Assembly (NCBI GenBank): GCA_036520615.1
Contig: DATDJI010000080.1
Location: 1 to 64,000 of the forward strand
Direction of reading: 5' to 3'
DNA from: CAMCXE01 sp036520615
GTDB lineage: Bacteria > Pseudomonadota > Gammaproteobacteria > Pseudomonadales > Cellvibrionaceae
Length of the DNA: 64,000 bases
A program made the position numbers and the translations under genes. The notes under the pieces were generated by a model. It was not told where the DNA came from and did not search any database. It was given only the letters and a program-made list of their open reading frames with translations. Shown here one piece after another: positions 18,032 through 28,007 of this stretch (within the stretch, counting starts at the first letter, position 1; each line of letters opens with the position of its first letter).

Positions 18032-19923
18032 TGCGTTAATACCTGTTGGTAAAAGATTTGCTCACTAAGCATTTGTTGGCGAATAGAATCCGCCTGGCGA
18101 AACCCGTGGCCCTCTTCAGCAAATTCCACATAGGTCACTGCAGTGCCCTGGCGACTGAGTGTTGCGACTAAGTCCTGAGCTTGGTTGGGTGGTACTACCT
18201 TATCCAATAGACCTTGGAAAATAAGCACGGGGCAGCGAATGCCTGCTGCGGCGAATAGTGGAGAGCGGGCGCGGTAGAGCTCGGCCTGTGCAGGGTAGGG
18301 GCCAACGAGTAAATCCAGATAGCGCGCTTCAAACATGTGGGTATCCTGGGCGAGCAGCGCAAGATCGCCAATCCCGTATAGACTCACCCCGGCATCAAAC
18401 GTCGTGTGAAAGGCCAGCGCGGCCAATACGCTAAAGCCGCCCGCGCTGCTGCCTTTAATAAAGCGCAGCCCAGCCAACCCTTGCGCGCTGACCCATTGAG
18501 CGGCTTGGCAAAGATCAACCACGTCCGCATCACCCCAAAGCCCATGCAGGCTGTGGCGAAAGCCGCGGCCAAAGCCTGTGCTTCCTCGATAGTTCACATC
18601 CAACACGGCAAATCCCCGACTGGTCCAATATTGATTTTTTAAATTCATCAGGGCAGATGTCTGTCCGGTGGGACCACCGTGGCAAAGCACGATCACCGGC
18701 GGCAGCCCTTCGCAAGCGGTGTAATCTGGATTGTGCGGCGGGTAATAAAAGGCGTGCACGTTGAAGCCGTCACTGGGTACATAAATACTCTGTGCCTGGC
18801 TGTAATAGGCACTTAATGGATCTTCCGGCAGGGATTCAAGGGCATTTACGCTGTGGTTTTGGTAGGTGAATATCTGGATTAACGCTTGCGGACAGGCTGC
18901 AAGGAACAAAGCGCCCTCGTCATAGTGGCTTATTTGGCTGATGTGTGGAAAGTCCTGTAGTAGCGTTTGCCAGGTGCCGAGGCCTAGGTCCAGCTCAGCC
19001 AGATTCCACAAACCATCCTGCGTATAGCAAAACAGCAAATGATTTTGCGCTACAAAACAGTAGCTACTCATACCGCTCACCCAGCGCGGCGTTGTGCATT
19101 CGGCTGCCATAGGGGCGAGCGCCTCGACGCTATCCTCACCGAGTTTGCGGCGGTAGAGGTTCCACCAGTTACTGATATCGCTGACCCAATACAGGTAACC
19201 ATCTGGGCCGAATTGAGGTTGTGCGATCGCCTGCTGTGCCGATTCAGCAATCAAGGTGATAGGGGTATCGAGCGTACCTTCAGCTGTTAACTGAGCCACC
19301 ATCAGGGCAGTGGCATCCCATGGCATATTGCCCTGATGCCATTGCACAAAGGCTAAATAATCTGCATTAGGTGCAAGGTTTAAATAGGCGTAAAAATCTG
19401 CGCCTGAATGCAATACCTGCGGGGTTTGGTCCTGCGCCGCTAAGTCGATACTAACAATAGACAGCTGAGAATGGGGGCCGGTAGGTTGGGGCACTTCCAT
19501 GACGGCCAGTAGCCGATTGCGCGAGCTATCCCATTGCACATCCGCATAACGGCCAGTCGTAGCGGTCAGGCGGCGGGGCGCGTCGGCCGTTAAAAATTCC
19601 ATCGTATAGAGGTTTTGGTCTGAGGCGTTCGCCCAAATAATCTGTTCACCCGCCAGCCAAAACGGGCAGCCGCCGTATTCTAAAAACAGGCTGCGGGCGC
19701 TGTGCTCTGCTGGCAATAATTCGCGCTTGGTGCCATCGGGTAACTGGGCCACAATAACCTGGCGGCCTTTTTGCGCCGGGCGGGCTTCTAACCAAAACAA
19801 CCAACCTTTGCTGCCTTGCGGGTACATTGGCGTGGTGCTACTGGCTAGGACTGCTTCAACACTAATCGGGGATTCCCAAAATCCGTAAGGGGCTTGTTTT
19901 GGCTGGGGAAGATTTTTTGGCAT
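18028..19923 (-). CDS. S9 family prolyl oligopeptidase-type peptidase
   Basis: The protein has an N-terminal beta-propeller (several blades, for example GYLYWVSDISNWWNLYRR) and a C-terminal alpha/beta-hydrolase. The nucleophile is in KGSSAGGFS, the catalytic Asp is probably in GLLDKVVPP and the His in EEGHGFR. It has no signal peptide, so it is probably a cytoplasmic peptidase of the acylaminoacyl or dipeptidyl type. The ATG at 19923 (631 residues, MPKNLPQPKQAP) is preferred over a TTG at 19959 because it fits the family N-terminus. tilS begins divergently only about 30-55 bases away, leaving almost no space for separate promoters. Confidence 0.9.
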   Translation of the reverse strand: MPKNLPQPKQAPYGFWESPISVEAVLASSTTPMYPQGSKGWLFWLEARPAQKGRQVIVAQLPDGTKRELLPAEHSARSLFLEYGGCPFWLAGEQIIWANASDQNLYTMEFLTADAPRRLTATTGRYADVQWDSSRNRLLAVMEVPQPTGPHSQLSIVSIDLAAQDQTPQVLHSGADFYAYLNLAPNADYLAFVQWHQGNMPWDATALMVAQLTAEGTLDTPITLIAESAQQAIAQPQFGPDGYLYWVSDISNWWNLYRRKLGEDSVEALAPMAAECTTPRWVSGMSSYCFVAQNHLLFCYTQDGLWNLAELDLGLGTWQTLLQDFPHISQISHYDEGALFLAACPQALIQIFTYQNHSVNALESLPEDPLSAYYSQAQSIYVPSDGFNVHAFYYPPHNPDYTACEGLPPVIVLCHGGPTGQTSALMNLKNQYWTSRGFAVLDVNYRGSTGFGRGFRHSLHGLWGDADVVDLCQAAQWVSAQGLAGLRFIKGSSAGGFSVLAALAFHTTFDAGVSLYGIGDLALLAQDTHMFEARYLDLLVGPYPAQAELYRARSPLFAAAGIRCPVLIFQGLLDKVVPPNQAQDLVATLSRQGTAVTYVEFAEEGHGFRQADSIRQQMLSEQIFYQQVLTQ

Positions 19924-19952
19924 TGCAGGGCTCGCACTCAAAACAGGATCTA

Positions 19953-21239
19953 GTGGCAAAGGGTTTTGTGGAGTCTATGGCGGCGCTGCCGAGCGCACAA
20001 GGTTATTGGGTGGCGCTAAGCGGCGGGCTCGATTCTATGGTGCTAGCCCATTTGGCCCTGCGTTTTTTGCCCTCGGTGCGCTTAATCCATATCAACCACG
20101 GGCTTTCGCCCCATGCGCTGCTTTGGCAACAGCAGGTAGAGGCCTGGGCGCAGGCTAATAACATTGCTTATAAAAGCGTATGTGTCAGCGTCGATAAACA
20201 GACTGCAAGCCTTGAAGCCGCCGCCCGCAGTGCCCGCTATGCAGTATTTGAACAGACGCTGGCCGAAAATGAAGCGCTGTTATGCGGCCACCATCTAAAC
20301 GATCAGGCGGAAACTCTATTGCTGCGTCTATTGCGCGGCAGCGGCTTGAGGGGCCTGGCCAGTATGGCACCTGCGCGAGCGCTGGGAGCGGGACTATTAT
20401 TGCGCCCGTTATTAAACTTCAGCCGTGCGCAGCTACACGACTATGCCCAAGCATGGCAATTGCCCTGGGTGGAGGATGAAAGTAATAAAGATTTAAAGTT
20501 CGAACGCAACTGGCTGCGCAACGAGTTAATTCCCCAAATCAGAGCACGCTGGCCCAGTGCATCACAGCAATTAGCGCAGACCTGCCTGCGCTTGCAGGAA
20601 GAACATAATCTTTTACAGGAGTATTTAACCGCTGACCTGATTGCCTGCGCCCCCCGTTCTGAACGACTTGGCCATAGCCTGTTAGTTGCACCGTTAAGCC
20701 TCGGCTCTGTTCCTCGCCGCCGCAGTTTGTTGCGCCTATGGTTTACAAGCCTTGCGCTAACGCTTCCTAGCCAAGCGGTACTGCAGCAGATGGAACAGTT
20801 AATAGACAGCCGCCAAGATAGTGAAGGCTGCGTAAGTTGGGGGCGGTGGCAACTACGCCGCTTTGCAGGCAGGTTGTATGTAGTACCGCAAATTCCGCCA
20901 CTGCCTGCCCATTGGCAAGCCCATTGGGATACGCAAATTCCTTTAGCGATGCCTAATGGCGCCAGCATTTCTGCACAGTTAAGCTCGCAGGGATTGGCGC
21001 CAGGCGTCTATGACTTGCGGCTGCGCCAAGGCGGTGAACGCGCTCACCCGGCCTTGCGTGCCCATTCCCAAACCCTTAAAAAATTGTTGCAAGAAGTAGC
21101 GCTGGAACCTTGGCTGCGTGGGCTAATACCGTTGGTGTATCAGGGCGACTGTTTAGTGGCTGTGGGAGATTTATGGGTGGAGCGGGAGTTCTGGGTTGCA
21201 GGCGGAGTTAAATTAGTTTGGGAATTTAATGGCACTTGA
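19953..21239 (+). CDS. tilS: tRNA(Ile)-lysidine synthetase TilS
   Basis: TilS converts the wobble cytidine of the CAU-anticodon tRNA-Ile to lysidine using ATP, which is essential for decoding AUA. The PP-loop SGGLDSMVL is near the N-terminus, followed by HINHGLSPHALLWQ and GHHLNDQAETLLLRLLRGSGLRGL, all family hallmarks. The C-terminal TilS domain has LRLRQGGERAHP and LKKLLQEVALEPWLRGLIPLVY. The start is uncertain: GTG 19953 (agga ribosome site) gives 428 residues and ATG 19977 (ggag) gives 420. The reading frame stays open upstream into the opposing peptidase gene. Confidence 0.93.
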   Translation: MAKGFVESMAALPSAQGYWVALSGGLDSMVLAHLALRFLPSVRLIHINHGLSPHALLWQQQVEAWAQANNIAYKSVCVSVDKQTASLEAAARSARYAVFEQTLAENEALLCGHHLNDQAETLLLRLLRGSGLRGLASMAPARALGAGLLLRPLLNFSRAQLHDYAQAWQLPWVEDESNKDLKFERNWLRNELIPQIRARWPSASQQLAQTCLRLQEEHNLLQEYLTADLIACAPRSERLGHSLLVAPLSLGSVPRRRSLLRLWFTSLALTLPSQAVLQQMEQLIDSRQDSEGCVSWGRWQLRRFAGRLYVVPQIPPLPAHWQAHWDTQIPLAMPNGASISAQLSSQGLAPGVYDLRLRQGGERAHPALRAHSQTLKKLLQEVALEPWLRGLIPLVYQGDCLVAVGDLWVEREFWVAGGVKLVWEFNGT

Positions 21240-21678
21240 GACATATCAATCCCATTAGCTAAAAATGATGTCGCAACTAAACGTTTGCTGTGCATCGTTA
21301 AAAAAGAGTTCCATGTAATTTGCCTAGCAGGCAGTTTCTTGATTGAAAATTGTTATAGACGATTTGAGAGAAGCGCAGCTGTGCGACGGATATGCGAAAT
21401 ATTGTCGGAAAATTAATTTGGCTAGGTGCTGCTGCTAGCTACTGGTTTAATCATTTGCCTCATCTGCAATTTTTTTCGTAAAGCTATTTTTTCGTACCGT
21501 ATATTTTTCTCGGCTGCTTTTGCCTTGCAATCGAGTTTTGCTTAACTAGCCAATGCATACTGCGCACATTTTTGATGAAACTTCTCTGCGCGGCTCCTTG
21601 AGCTTTTCCCTACCACTTCGGCAGCACATCCCGTATCAGCCGCAGAGCAGCCTGGCCTCAGTCAATAGCAACGCAAGA

Positions 21679-21696
21679 GCCGCTTTAGCGAGCGGC
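21679..21696 (+). terminator. Hairpin in the tilS-kinase gap
   Basis: The stem gccgct/agcggc with a 6-base loop is followed by ttctgaattt. It could terminate tilS read-through or be the 3' end of a small RNA. The T run is weak. Confidence 0.35.
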
Positions 21697-21917
21697 TTCT
21701 GAATTTGTGAATACGGAGTAAATCTACTTGCCGAGGTTTGGTAACTAATTACGGACAAAGTGCAACACTGCTTCTCTTGCGCTATATCAAACCTCTTGGA
21801 TGGCGAACTTGATCAGCATCAAAGGATTTTTGCTGTGTTAGACCAAACTAAAAATATACCGGCGCGCGTTATTTTGCGCTGTTTAGTTGGCTTTCAAGTG
21901 CTTAAATTGAGGTTTTT

Positions 21918-22037
21918 ATGTATCTACCTGCTGTTGTTGTTACCGCCACATTAATTGCGACTCTTGTGCTATTAGGTGTTGGCGGTTGTGGGTTATTAAT
22001 TGCGGATAAAAAATGCAAAGATTTGCGCATGCATTAA
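21918..22037 (+). CDS. Possible 39-residue single-pass membrane protein
   Basis: This short frame starts with ATG preceded by gagg at a spacing of about 5 bases. It encodes MYLPAVVV, a continuous hydrophobic stretch of about 22 residues containing GVGGCG, and a basic, Cys-containing tail (DKKCKDLRMH). The layout is that of a small membrane protein. There is no recognised family, and with only 39 codons coding status is uncertain. Conservation in related genomes would decide it. Confidence 0.35.
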   Translation: MYLPAVVVTATLIATLVLLGVGGCGLLIADKKCKDLRMH

Positions 22038-22420
22038 TCATTCATCGCGTGGCCGTTCGAATTTCAATTACTAGCAAACACCCGGTGCGCGCGATGGTTT
22101 ACGTCTTTTAGTTATTTACAACGTAAAACTGTGTGTTTTTCTGCTGATACTTAGCGTCAATGTCAGCGAGATATTCGGCCGAGGGCGGGCTTAAGAACCC
22201 GTAGCTATGCCTCGCAGCCTAAGCTCTAACACCCACTTGCAATTATCCGGTCTCAATAAATACCCGTTCAGAACAGCTGTGGCACAATGCTTCTCCCTGA
22301 GCTTTTTGATCTGGATCTATCTGTGGCACACCCGTGGCGTTGTTATCTACCTTGCAGTCTCGTATTGGGGTTAATCCTCTATACTCTCTTAAAATCTGCT
22401 GCTAGGAAGATAGATTAACC

Positions 22421-25042
22421 ATGTGGTTGCGATCCGGCGAAGCGCCCGTCAGTGTCAAACAAAATTATCTTCTCAGGATAACCACTTATGGCGTAATTTT
22501 TTTACTGCATTTAAGTCTATTCTCGGGGCAATTTTCATTCGCTTTTTGGGCGATAATTACCATTCAGGGTTTGCTTTACCCCCATTTAGTTTATTTATGG
22601 ATACCCAGTAATTCAGCTGAACACCGCCTGTTATTGCTAGATGCTGCCAGTTACGGTGTGCACTTGGCGCTATGGGGTTTTAATCCCCATCTGGTATCGC
22701 TCTTCACCGCCGCCATGTGCGTCACCTACCTGTCTGTAGGTGGCCGCCCAATGCTGTTCAAGGCTGCGCTTTTTCATGGCGTGGGAATGCTGTTAGGCGG
22801 GTTAAGTACAGGCTGGCGGTTTATGCCGCAGTTACCCTTGCTATCTCTAGTAATAGTCTCCACGGGCTTTACATTGTATTTGCTCAATTTAGGCGGCTTG
22901 GTTTATGCCACAAATACCAAATTACGCCAGGCGCGCAGGCAAGCAATAGAACAACAAGAAGAGATGATGCTCACGAACCGGTTGGTGGCTACGGTCAATG
23001 GCTCGTTGGATATGGATGTCATTTTACAAACCATTATGGAGTGTGTGCAGCGGTATTATCCGTTTGAAACTCTGTACATGCTGCCGTACAGCGAAGATAA
23101 AAAAGCCTTTGTTATTACCGGTATTTACGGTGCCTCGGTAAGCGATGTTGAACGCAACGAATTTATGCGTATGCAGTTCAATTTAGAAAAAGACGCAGAC
23201 AGTATTTTTGTGCGTGCCTTAACGCGCAATAAAATGGTGTATTTGCCGCGTCTTACACCCGAAGCTGCCGCTACCTCTGCACCTATTGATCAGCATTTGT
23301 ATAACATTAAAGCGGCTAAATCGGTGTTGTATGTACCCGTGTGCGTTAATAACGAGGTTATTGCAGGCGCCGCTTTTCTAAATTATGAGGTGCCGTTTGA
23401 TTTAGAAGAGCGCGATTTTGCCCGCATTAGCCAATTTCTAATGCACGGAGCCAGTGCTGTGCGCAATCAATATTTGATCCGTGAACTTAAGACCGCATCG
23501 AAATTGGCCAATGAAGCGCGCATTCGCGCGGAGCAATCGGAGGAAGCTAAAGGGCGATTTCTGGCTAATATGAGCCATGAAATTCGTACTCCATTAACCG
23601 CAGTCCTAGGTTACGCCGATCTGCTTACAGAGAAAAACTTATCGCCAAAAGATCGTGAAAAATTTACCCAGGTTATTTTGCAAAGTGGCCAGCATCTGCT
23701 GGCAATGATTAACGACATTTTAGACATAGCAAAAATAGAAGCAGGCAAAATGTCCATTGAAATATTGCCTTGCTCCCTCGTGGCAACATTATTTCCGCTG
23801 GATGCGTTAGTGCGCTTTCGGGCGCTGGATAAAGGCTTGGTATTCAACCTGCAACTGGACTATCCAATCCCCAAAATTATCCACACTGACGCTACACGCT
23901 TAAATCAAATTTTAATTAATCTATTGAATAACGCCGTTAAGTTTACGCAGGACGGTTCGGTAAATCTGCGCATCGCTATTGCAGATGATCGTTTACTGTT
24001 TGAAGTTGCCGATACCGGCATTGGCATCGCGGATGAGCAAGCCCGACAATTATTTTCTGCTTTTACTCAGGCCGATAGCTCCACAACTCGGCTGTATGGC
24101 GGCACAGGATTAGGTTTATTTGTATCCAAAAATATCGCCCAGCTGTTAGGCGGCGATATTACATTGCAGTCGCAAGTGAGCAAGGGAAGTTCCTTTACGC
24201 TTTCACTACCGTGTTTGACGGGAGAGGAATATATAAATGACGAGGCTACATTGGCTGCGCTATGGGAAGAGCAAAGCCGTCAACACAATACACAGCAATT
24301 GCCTAGATTATCTGGGAAAATATTAGTCGCTGAGGATAACCCAGAAAATCAACGCTTAATTAGCCATGTATTACAGCAGTTAAATGTACGTTTTGATATG
24401 GCTCATAATGGCGCGCAGGCATTGGCTTTTGCGGTTCAATCACAATACGATTTATTTTTATTAGATTTGCAAATGCCTTTTGTGGGTGGCAAAGAAGCTG
24501 CGGAAATTCTTATTCGGCAGGGTGTAAAAACCCCCATTATTGCCTTTACGGCAAATGTTATGACCCATCAGCGGGCCGAATATGAAACCATTGGATTTGC
24601 CGATATTTTAGAAAAACCGTTTAATCGCTGGCAGGTTGCAACTCTGTTGCAAAAATATCTCCCGGAAGAAAAACCGCTTATTAATAGTGTTTTAGTGATA
24701 GATGACGACCCGGTGAACCAATTATTGGCACGTCAACTTATTTTGTCTTTGCACCCGGGCATGCGCGTTCGCGAAGCACTAACGGCTGAGAAAGGCTTAG
24801 AATTTATCGATGAGGGCGAGCAATTTGATTTGATCTTGATGGATTTGCATATGCCAGGGATAAACGGCTTTGTCGCTACAGAACAATTGCGTCAACGCAA
24901 TGTTACTAGCCCGGTTTATATCCTTAGTGCTAATTCTGCAAAGGATTATCAAGTTGCCGTTATAAACTGCGGTGCCCAGGGTTTTATCGAAAAACCGCTG
25001 AATAAACAACGTCTCGGGCAGTTATTACAGTCGCAAATCTAA
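22421..25042 (+). CDS. Membrane-bound hybrid sensor histidine kinase with two receiver domains
   Basis: The order in this 873-residue protein is an N-terminal region of about five to six membrane helices (residues 10-165, with the short loops of a sensor module), a GAF-like domain (about 185-350) and a coiled linker. HisKA follows with the phosphorylatable His in ANMSHEIRTPLTAV, then HATPase_c (NQILINLLNNAVKFT, DTGIGI, GGTGLGLFVSKN), then two receivers with phosphoacceptor Asp in LFLLDLQMP and LILMDLHMP. There is no Hpt or output domain, so the phosphoryl group must pass to a separate protein. It stands alone between long intergenic stretches, and its partner is not in the window. Confidence 0.93.
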   Translation: MWLRSGEAPVSVKQNYLLRITTYGVIFLLHLSLFSGQFSFAFWAIITIQGLLYPHLVYLWIPSNSAEHRLLLLDAASYGVHLALWGFNPHLVSLFTAAMCVTYLSVGGRPMLFKAALFHGVGMLLGGLSTGWRFMPQLPLLSLVIVSTGFTLYLLNLGGLVYATNTKLRQARRQAIEQQEEMMLTNRLVATVNGSLDMDVILQTIMECVQRYYPFETLYMLPYSEDKKAFVITGIYGASVSDVERNEFMRMQFNLEKDADSIFVRALTRNKMVYLPRLTPEAAATSAPIDQHLYNIKAAKSVLYVPVCVNNEVIAGAAFLNYEVPFDLEERDFARISQFLMHGASAVRNQYLIRELKTASKLANEARIRAEQSEEAKGRFLANMSHEIRTPLTAVLGYADLLTEKNLSPKDREKFTQVILQSGQHLLAMINDILDIAKIEAGKMSIEILPCSLVATLFPLDALVRFRALDKGLVFNLQLDYPIPKIIHTDATRLNQILINLLNNAVKFTQDGSVNLRIAIADDRLLFEVADTGIGIADEQARQLFSAFTQADSSTTRLYGGTGLGLFVSKNIAQLLGGDITLQSQVSKGSSFTLSLPCLTGEEYINDEATLAALWEEQSRQHNTQQLPRLSGKILVAEDNPENQRLISHVLQQLNVRFDMAHNGAQALAFAVQSQYDLFLLDLQMPFVGGKEAAEILIRQGVKTPIIAFTANVMTHQRAEYETIGFADILEKPFNRWQVATLLQKYLPEEKPLINSVLVIDDDPVNQLLARQLILSLHPGMRVREALTAEKGLEFIDEGEQFDLILMDLHMPGINGFVATEQLRQRNVTSPVYILSANSAKDYQVAVINCGAQGFIEKPLNKQRLGQLLQSQI

Positions 25043-25441
25043 ATTCCAAACGAAATGGCAACAGATTTTACTTTCTAAGAGGTTAATTCCAAGTCGTTAC
25101 AAAAAAGCAACCTGAATTGAAATTAGCTGCGGCGAATAAACCGCGAACAAACCCCAAGGATGAAATTGGCAAGTAATTTAAAAAATACTCTGCTCAGTTA
25201 AAGCCTTAAACGAATTTTCAGGCAGAGCGCTCGCAGCTCAAACACCTCAAGGCGTTGTATTTAATGGAAGTATTGGTTTTAAACGCTGGCGTTCGCGTTC
25301 ATACAGAAGACCGTCGCCGCTGCTCGCGCCGAGTAAATGAGCGGTATTGCTATCTGCTGTCATATTAAGTGTCTATAATGCCGCCCTTCTTTTAGTGCTC
25401 CAGCCTTCCTGCTGTTGTGATTGTTCCCTGAGGATCCCTTT
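25043..25441. promoter_or_regulatory. Upstream region of typA with a candidate -10 box
   Basis: No gene is seen in these 400 bases. A perfect TATAAT lies at 25374-25379, 63 bases before the typA start, without a well-spaced -35 hexamer. It is the most likely typA promoter element. A ribosome site tgagga at 25429-25434 supports the GTG start at 25442. Confidence 0.45.
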
Positions 25442-27259
25442 GTGATAGAAAAATTGCGCAATATCGCCATTATTGCCCACGTAGACCATGGCAAAACCAC
25501 TCTTGTTGATAAGCTGCTATCGCAGTCCGGCACCTTAGACCGTAAGGACCAAGGCGCTGAGCGCATCATGGATTCCAACGACCAAGAGCGTGAACGGGGA
25601 ATTACCATTCTGGCTAAAAACACCGCCATCAGCTGGAACGGCTACCGCATTAATATCGTCGATACCCCAGGCCACGCCGACTTCGGCGGCGAAGTAGAGC
25701 GCGTTTTATCGATGGTGGATTGCGTGTGTTTATTGGTGGATGCCGTTGACGGCCCCATGCCGCAAACCCGCTTTGTAACTTCTAAAGCCTTTGAGCAGGG
25801 TTTAAACCCTATCGTCGTAATTAACAAAGTTGACCGCCCTGGTGCGCGCCCCGATTGGGCCGTAGATCAAGTGTTCGATCTGTTCGACCGCTTAGGTGCC
25901 ACCGACGAGCAGCTGGATTTTCCAATTATTTACGCGTCCGCATTAAATGGTATTGCCGGTCTATCGCCCGATGATATGGCCGAAGATATGACGCCGCTGT
26001 TCCAAATGATTGTAGATAAGGTACCGCCACCAAAAGTGGATATTGACGGCCCGTTGCAGATGCAAATTTCTGCTCTGGATTACAACTCGTATGTTGGGAT
26101 TATCGGTATTGGCCGCATCACCCGGGGCAAGATCACGCCGAATAAACAAGTAGTGGTCATCGACTTTAAAGGCAACAAACGCAAAGCCAAGGTGCTGCAA
26201 GTGATGGGTTATCACGGCCTTGAGCGCATTGAAACTCAAGAAGCCTCAGCGGGCGACATCGTGTGTATTACCGGTATCGACAAGCTGGGTATCTCCGACA
26301 CCATCTGCGACCCAGACTGCGTAGAAATTCTGCCACCTTTAACAGTGGACGAGCCGACGGTAAGCATGACGTTTCAAGTGAACGATTCACCATTTGCAGG
26401 CTTAGAAGGCAAATACGTTACTTCGCGCAATATTAAAGATCGCCTCGAACAAGAGCTTATTCACAATGTGGCCCTGCGTGTAACGCCCGGTGATACGCCT
26501 GATAAATTCAAAGTATCTGGCCGCGGGGAATTGCACTTGTCGGTGTTGATTGAAAACATGCGTCGCGAAGGCTTTGAGCTCGGAGTTTCGCGCCCGGAAG
26601 TTGTGACTAAAGAAGTAGATGGCGAAATTCACGAGCCATTTGAACAAGTGGTAATTGATGTCGAAGAGCAGCACCAGGGTTCGGTAATGGAAGAGCTGGG
26701 TTTTCGTCGTGGTGAATTAACTAACATGGTGCCCGATGGCAAAGGCCGCGTGCGTTTGGAGTTTCTTATTCCTTCGCGCGGTTTAATCGGTTTTCGTGGC
26801 AGCTTTTTAACGATGACCTCTGGTTCTGGCATTATGACGAGCATTTTCGATCATTACGGCCCGGTTAAAGGCGGCAGCATGGCGCAGCGCCAGAATGGTG
26901 TGCTGGTGAGCATGGTGCGCGGTAAAACCCTTGCCTATGCCTTATTTACACTGCAAGAGCGCGGCCGTTTGTTCTTAGGCCATGCCGAAGAAGTTTACGA
27001 AGGCCAGGTGGTCGGTTTACATAGCCGGGATAATGACTTGGCGGTGAACCCTACTAAAGCCAAACAATTAACCAATATTCGCGCCGCAGGTACGGATGAA
27101 GCTTTGATTCTCACTCCGCATGTTCGCCATACGTTAGAACAAGCGCTGGAATTTATTGATGATGATGAGCTGGTGGAAGTAACTCCAAAAAGCATTCGTA
27201 TCCGTAAAAAATTACTCTCTGAAAACGAGCGTAAGCGTTCGGCTAAAAGTGGTAGTTAA
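25442..27259 (+). CDS. typA: Ribosome-associated translational GTPase TypA/BipA
   Basis: This 605-residue protein is an EF-G-like GTPase that binds 70S ribosomes and supports growth under cold and other stresses. G motifs seen are AHVDHGKTT (G1), ERGITI (G2), DTPGHADFGGEV (G3), NKVD (G4) and YASALNG (G5). The C-terminal TypA-specific part has GSGIMTSIFDHYGPVKGG. The GTG start was chosen because it yields the family N-terminus VIEKLRNIAIIAHVDHGK and has a tgagga site 7 bases upstream. It is monocistronic, with a clear terminator at 27311-27338. Confidence 0.97.
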   Translation: MIEKLRNIAIIAHVDHGKTTLVDKLLSQSGTLDRKDQGAERIMDSNDQERERGITILAKNTAISWNGYRINIVDTPGHADFGGEVERVLSMVDCVCLLVDAVDGPMPQTRFVTSKAFEQGLNPIVVINKVDRPGARPDWAVDQVFDLFDRLGATDEQLDFPIIYASALNGIAGLSPDDMAEDMTPLFQMIVDKVPPPKVDIDGPLQMQISALDYNSYVGIIGIGRITRGKITPNKQVVVIDFKGNKRKAKVLQVMGYHGLERIETQEASAGDIVCITGIDKLGISDTICDPDCVEILPPLTVDEPTVSMTFQVNDSPFAGLEGKYVTSRNIKDRLEQELIHNVALRVTPGDTPDKFKVSGRGELHLSVLIENMRREGFELGVSRPEVVTKEVDGEIHEPFEQVVIDVEEQHQGSVMEELGFRRGELTNMVPDGKGRVRLEFLIPSRGLIGFRGSFLTMTSGSGIMTSIFDHYGPVKGGSMAQRQNGVLVSMVRGKTLAYALFTLQERGRLFLGHAEEVYEGQVVGLHSRDNDLAVNPTKAKQLTNIRAAGTDEALILTPHVRHTLEQALEFIDDDELVEVTPKSIRIRKKLLSENERKRSAKSGS

Positions 27260-27310
27260 TAGCTAATAAATTTGTGCTAACTTGTTTGTAAGGTGATGCA
27301 CGGTTTCAAA

Positions 27311-27338
27311 AAGGGCGCTTCGGCGCCTTTTTTGTTTT
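27311..27338 (+). terminator. Rho-independent terminator of typA
   Basis: The GC-rich stem ggcgc/gcgcc is capped by a stable UUCG-type tetraloop and followed by a run of six T. It lies about 50 bases past the typA stop. Confidence 0.85.
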
Positions 27339-27455
27339 CTATCAAAGTAAAATTAAATTTGAAATTTAAGTTTTTTATTGCATAACTTACGTGCGTTTAT
27401 TTTGCACCCTTATTGTGTGGGTTGGATTTAAAACGCTAAAAGTTTTTGCCGGAAA

Positions 27456-28007
27456 TTATTGCCCTTTTACCGCATATATTCCCGGTGCATTACGCCACAG
27501 GCCTGAATAATCCATACCCATTCCAAATACATAGCGATCCGCCACGGTTAATGCGCTAAATTCTGGGCGAAATTCTGCAGGTTTGCGCGGATGATCTTTG
27601 GTTGTCATAACAGCGCAATGAACCGAGCGCGCACCTTGATGCAACAGCTCTTGGAAAACCGCGTGAAGCGTTTTGCCTTCATCAAAAATATCGTCACATA
27701 ATAAAATGGATTTGCCTTTAATATCGACGTGCTGGGAGGAAATCCAGTGCAACTGCGCACCGGCTACATTGTTATGGTAGCGTGTGGCATGGACATAACT
27801 GAGTTCTACAGGCCGGGTTAAATGCGGCAACAGTTGGCCGGTAAATACTAAACCACCGTTCAACAGGCATAACACTAAAAGTGGCTCATGGCCGGGAAGT
27901 GCGTGATTAATAGTGTTTGCTAACTCACAGATGGCATCTGTTACCTGTCCGAATGAATAAATCTGTTCGGCAAATTCGCTCAAACTGTCAGCGGTTGTTT
28001 GGCTCAT
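27456..28007 (-). CDS. hpt: Hypoxanthine-guanine phosphoribosyltransferase
   Basis: This 183-residue purine salvage enzyme converts hypoxanthine or guanine to IMP or GMP with PRPP. The PRPP-binding motif is ILLCDDIFDEGKTLHAV (near residues 100-116), and VLCLLNGGLVFTGQLLPHL near 50-68 holds the pyrophosphate loop. The C-terminal GMGMDYSGLWRNAPGIYAV is typical of the Hpt branch. The start was placed at the ATG preceded by gagg rather than at an upstream TTG. It lies downstream of nagZ on the same strand after 290 bases, in a common gammaproteobacterial neighbourhood. Confidence 0.9.
   Translation of the reverse strand: MSQTTADSLSEFAEQIYSFGQVTDAICELANTINHALPGHEPLLVLCLLNGGLVFTGQLLPHLTRPVELSYVHATRYHNNVAGAQLHWISSQHVDIKGKSILLCDDIFDEGKTLHAVFQELLHQGARSVHCAVMTTKDHPRKPAEFRPEFSALTVADRYVFGMGMDYSGLWRNAPGIYAVKGQ

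Larger units (their letters stand above)
21240..22420. other. Long intergenic region between tilS and the hybrid kinase
   Basis: Nearly 1.2 kb contains only one plausible small gene (21918-22037) and one good hairpin (21679-21696). The rest shows no recognisable coding, tRNA or repeat signal. The final 100 bases should carry the hybrid-kinase promoter. A longer frame at 21760-21954 overlaps the small gene and has no support. Confidence 0.5.

Noticed and set aside
21760..21954. 64-codon frame in the tilS-kinase gap
   Set aside because: No ribosome site and it overlaps, in another frame, the better supported 39-codon frame at 21918-22037.
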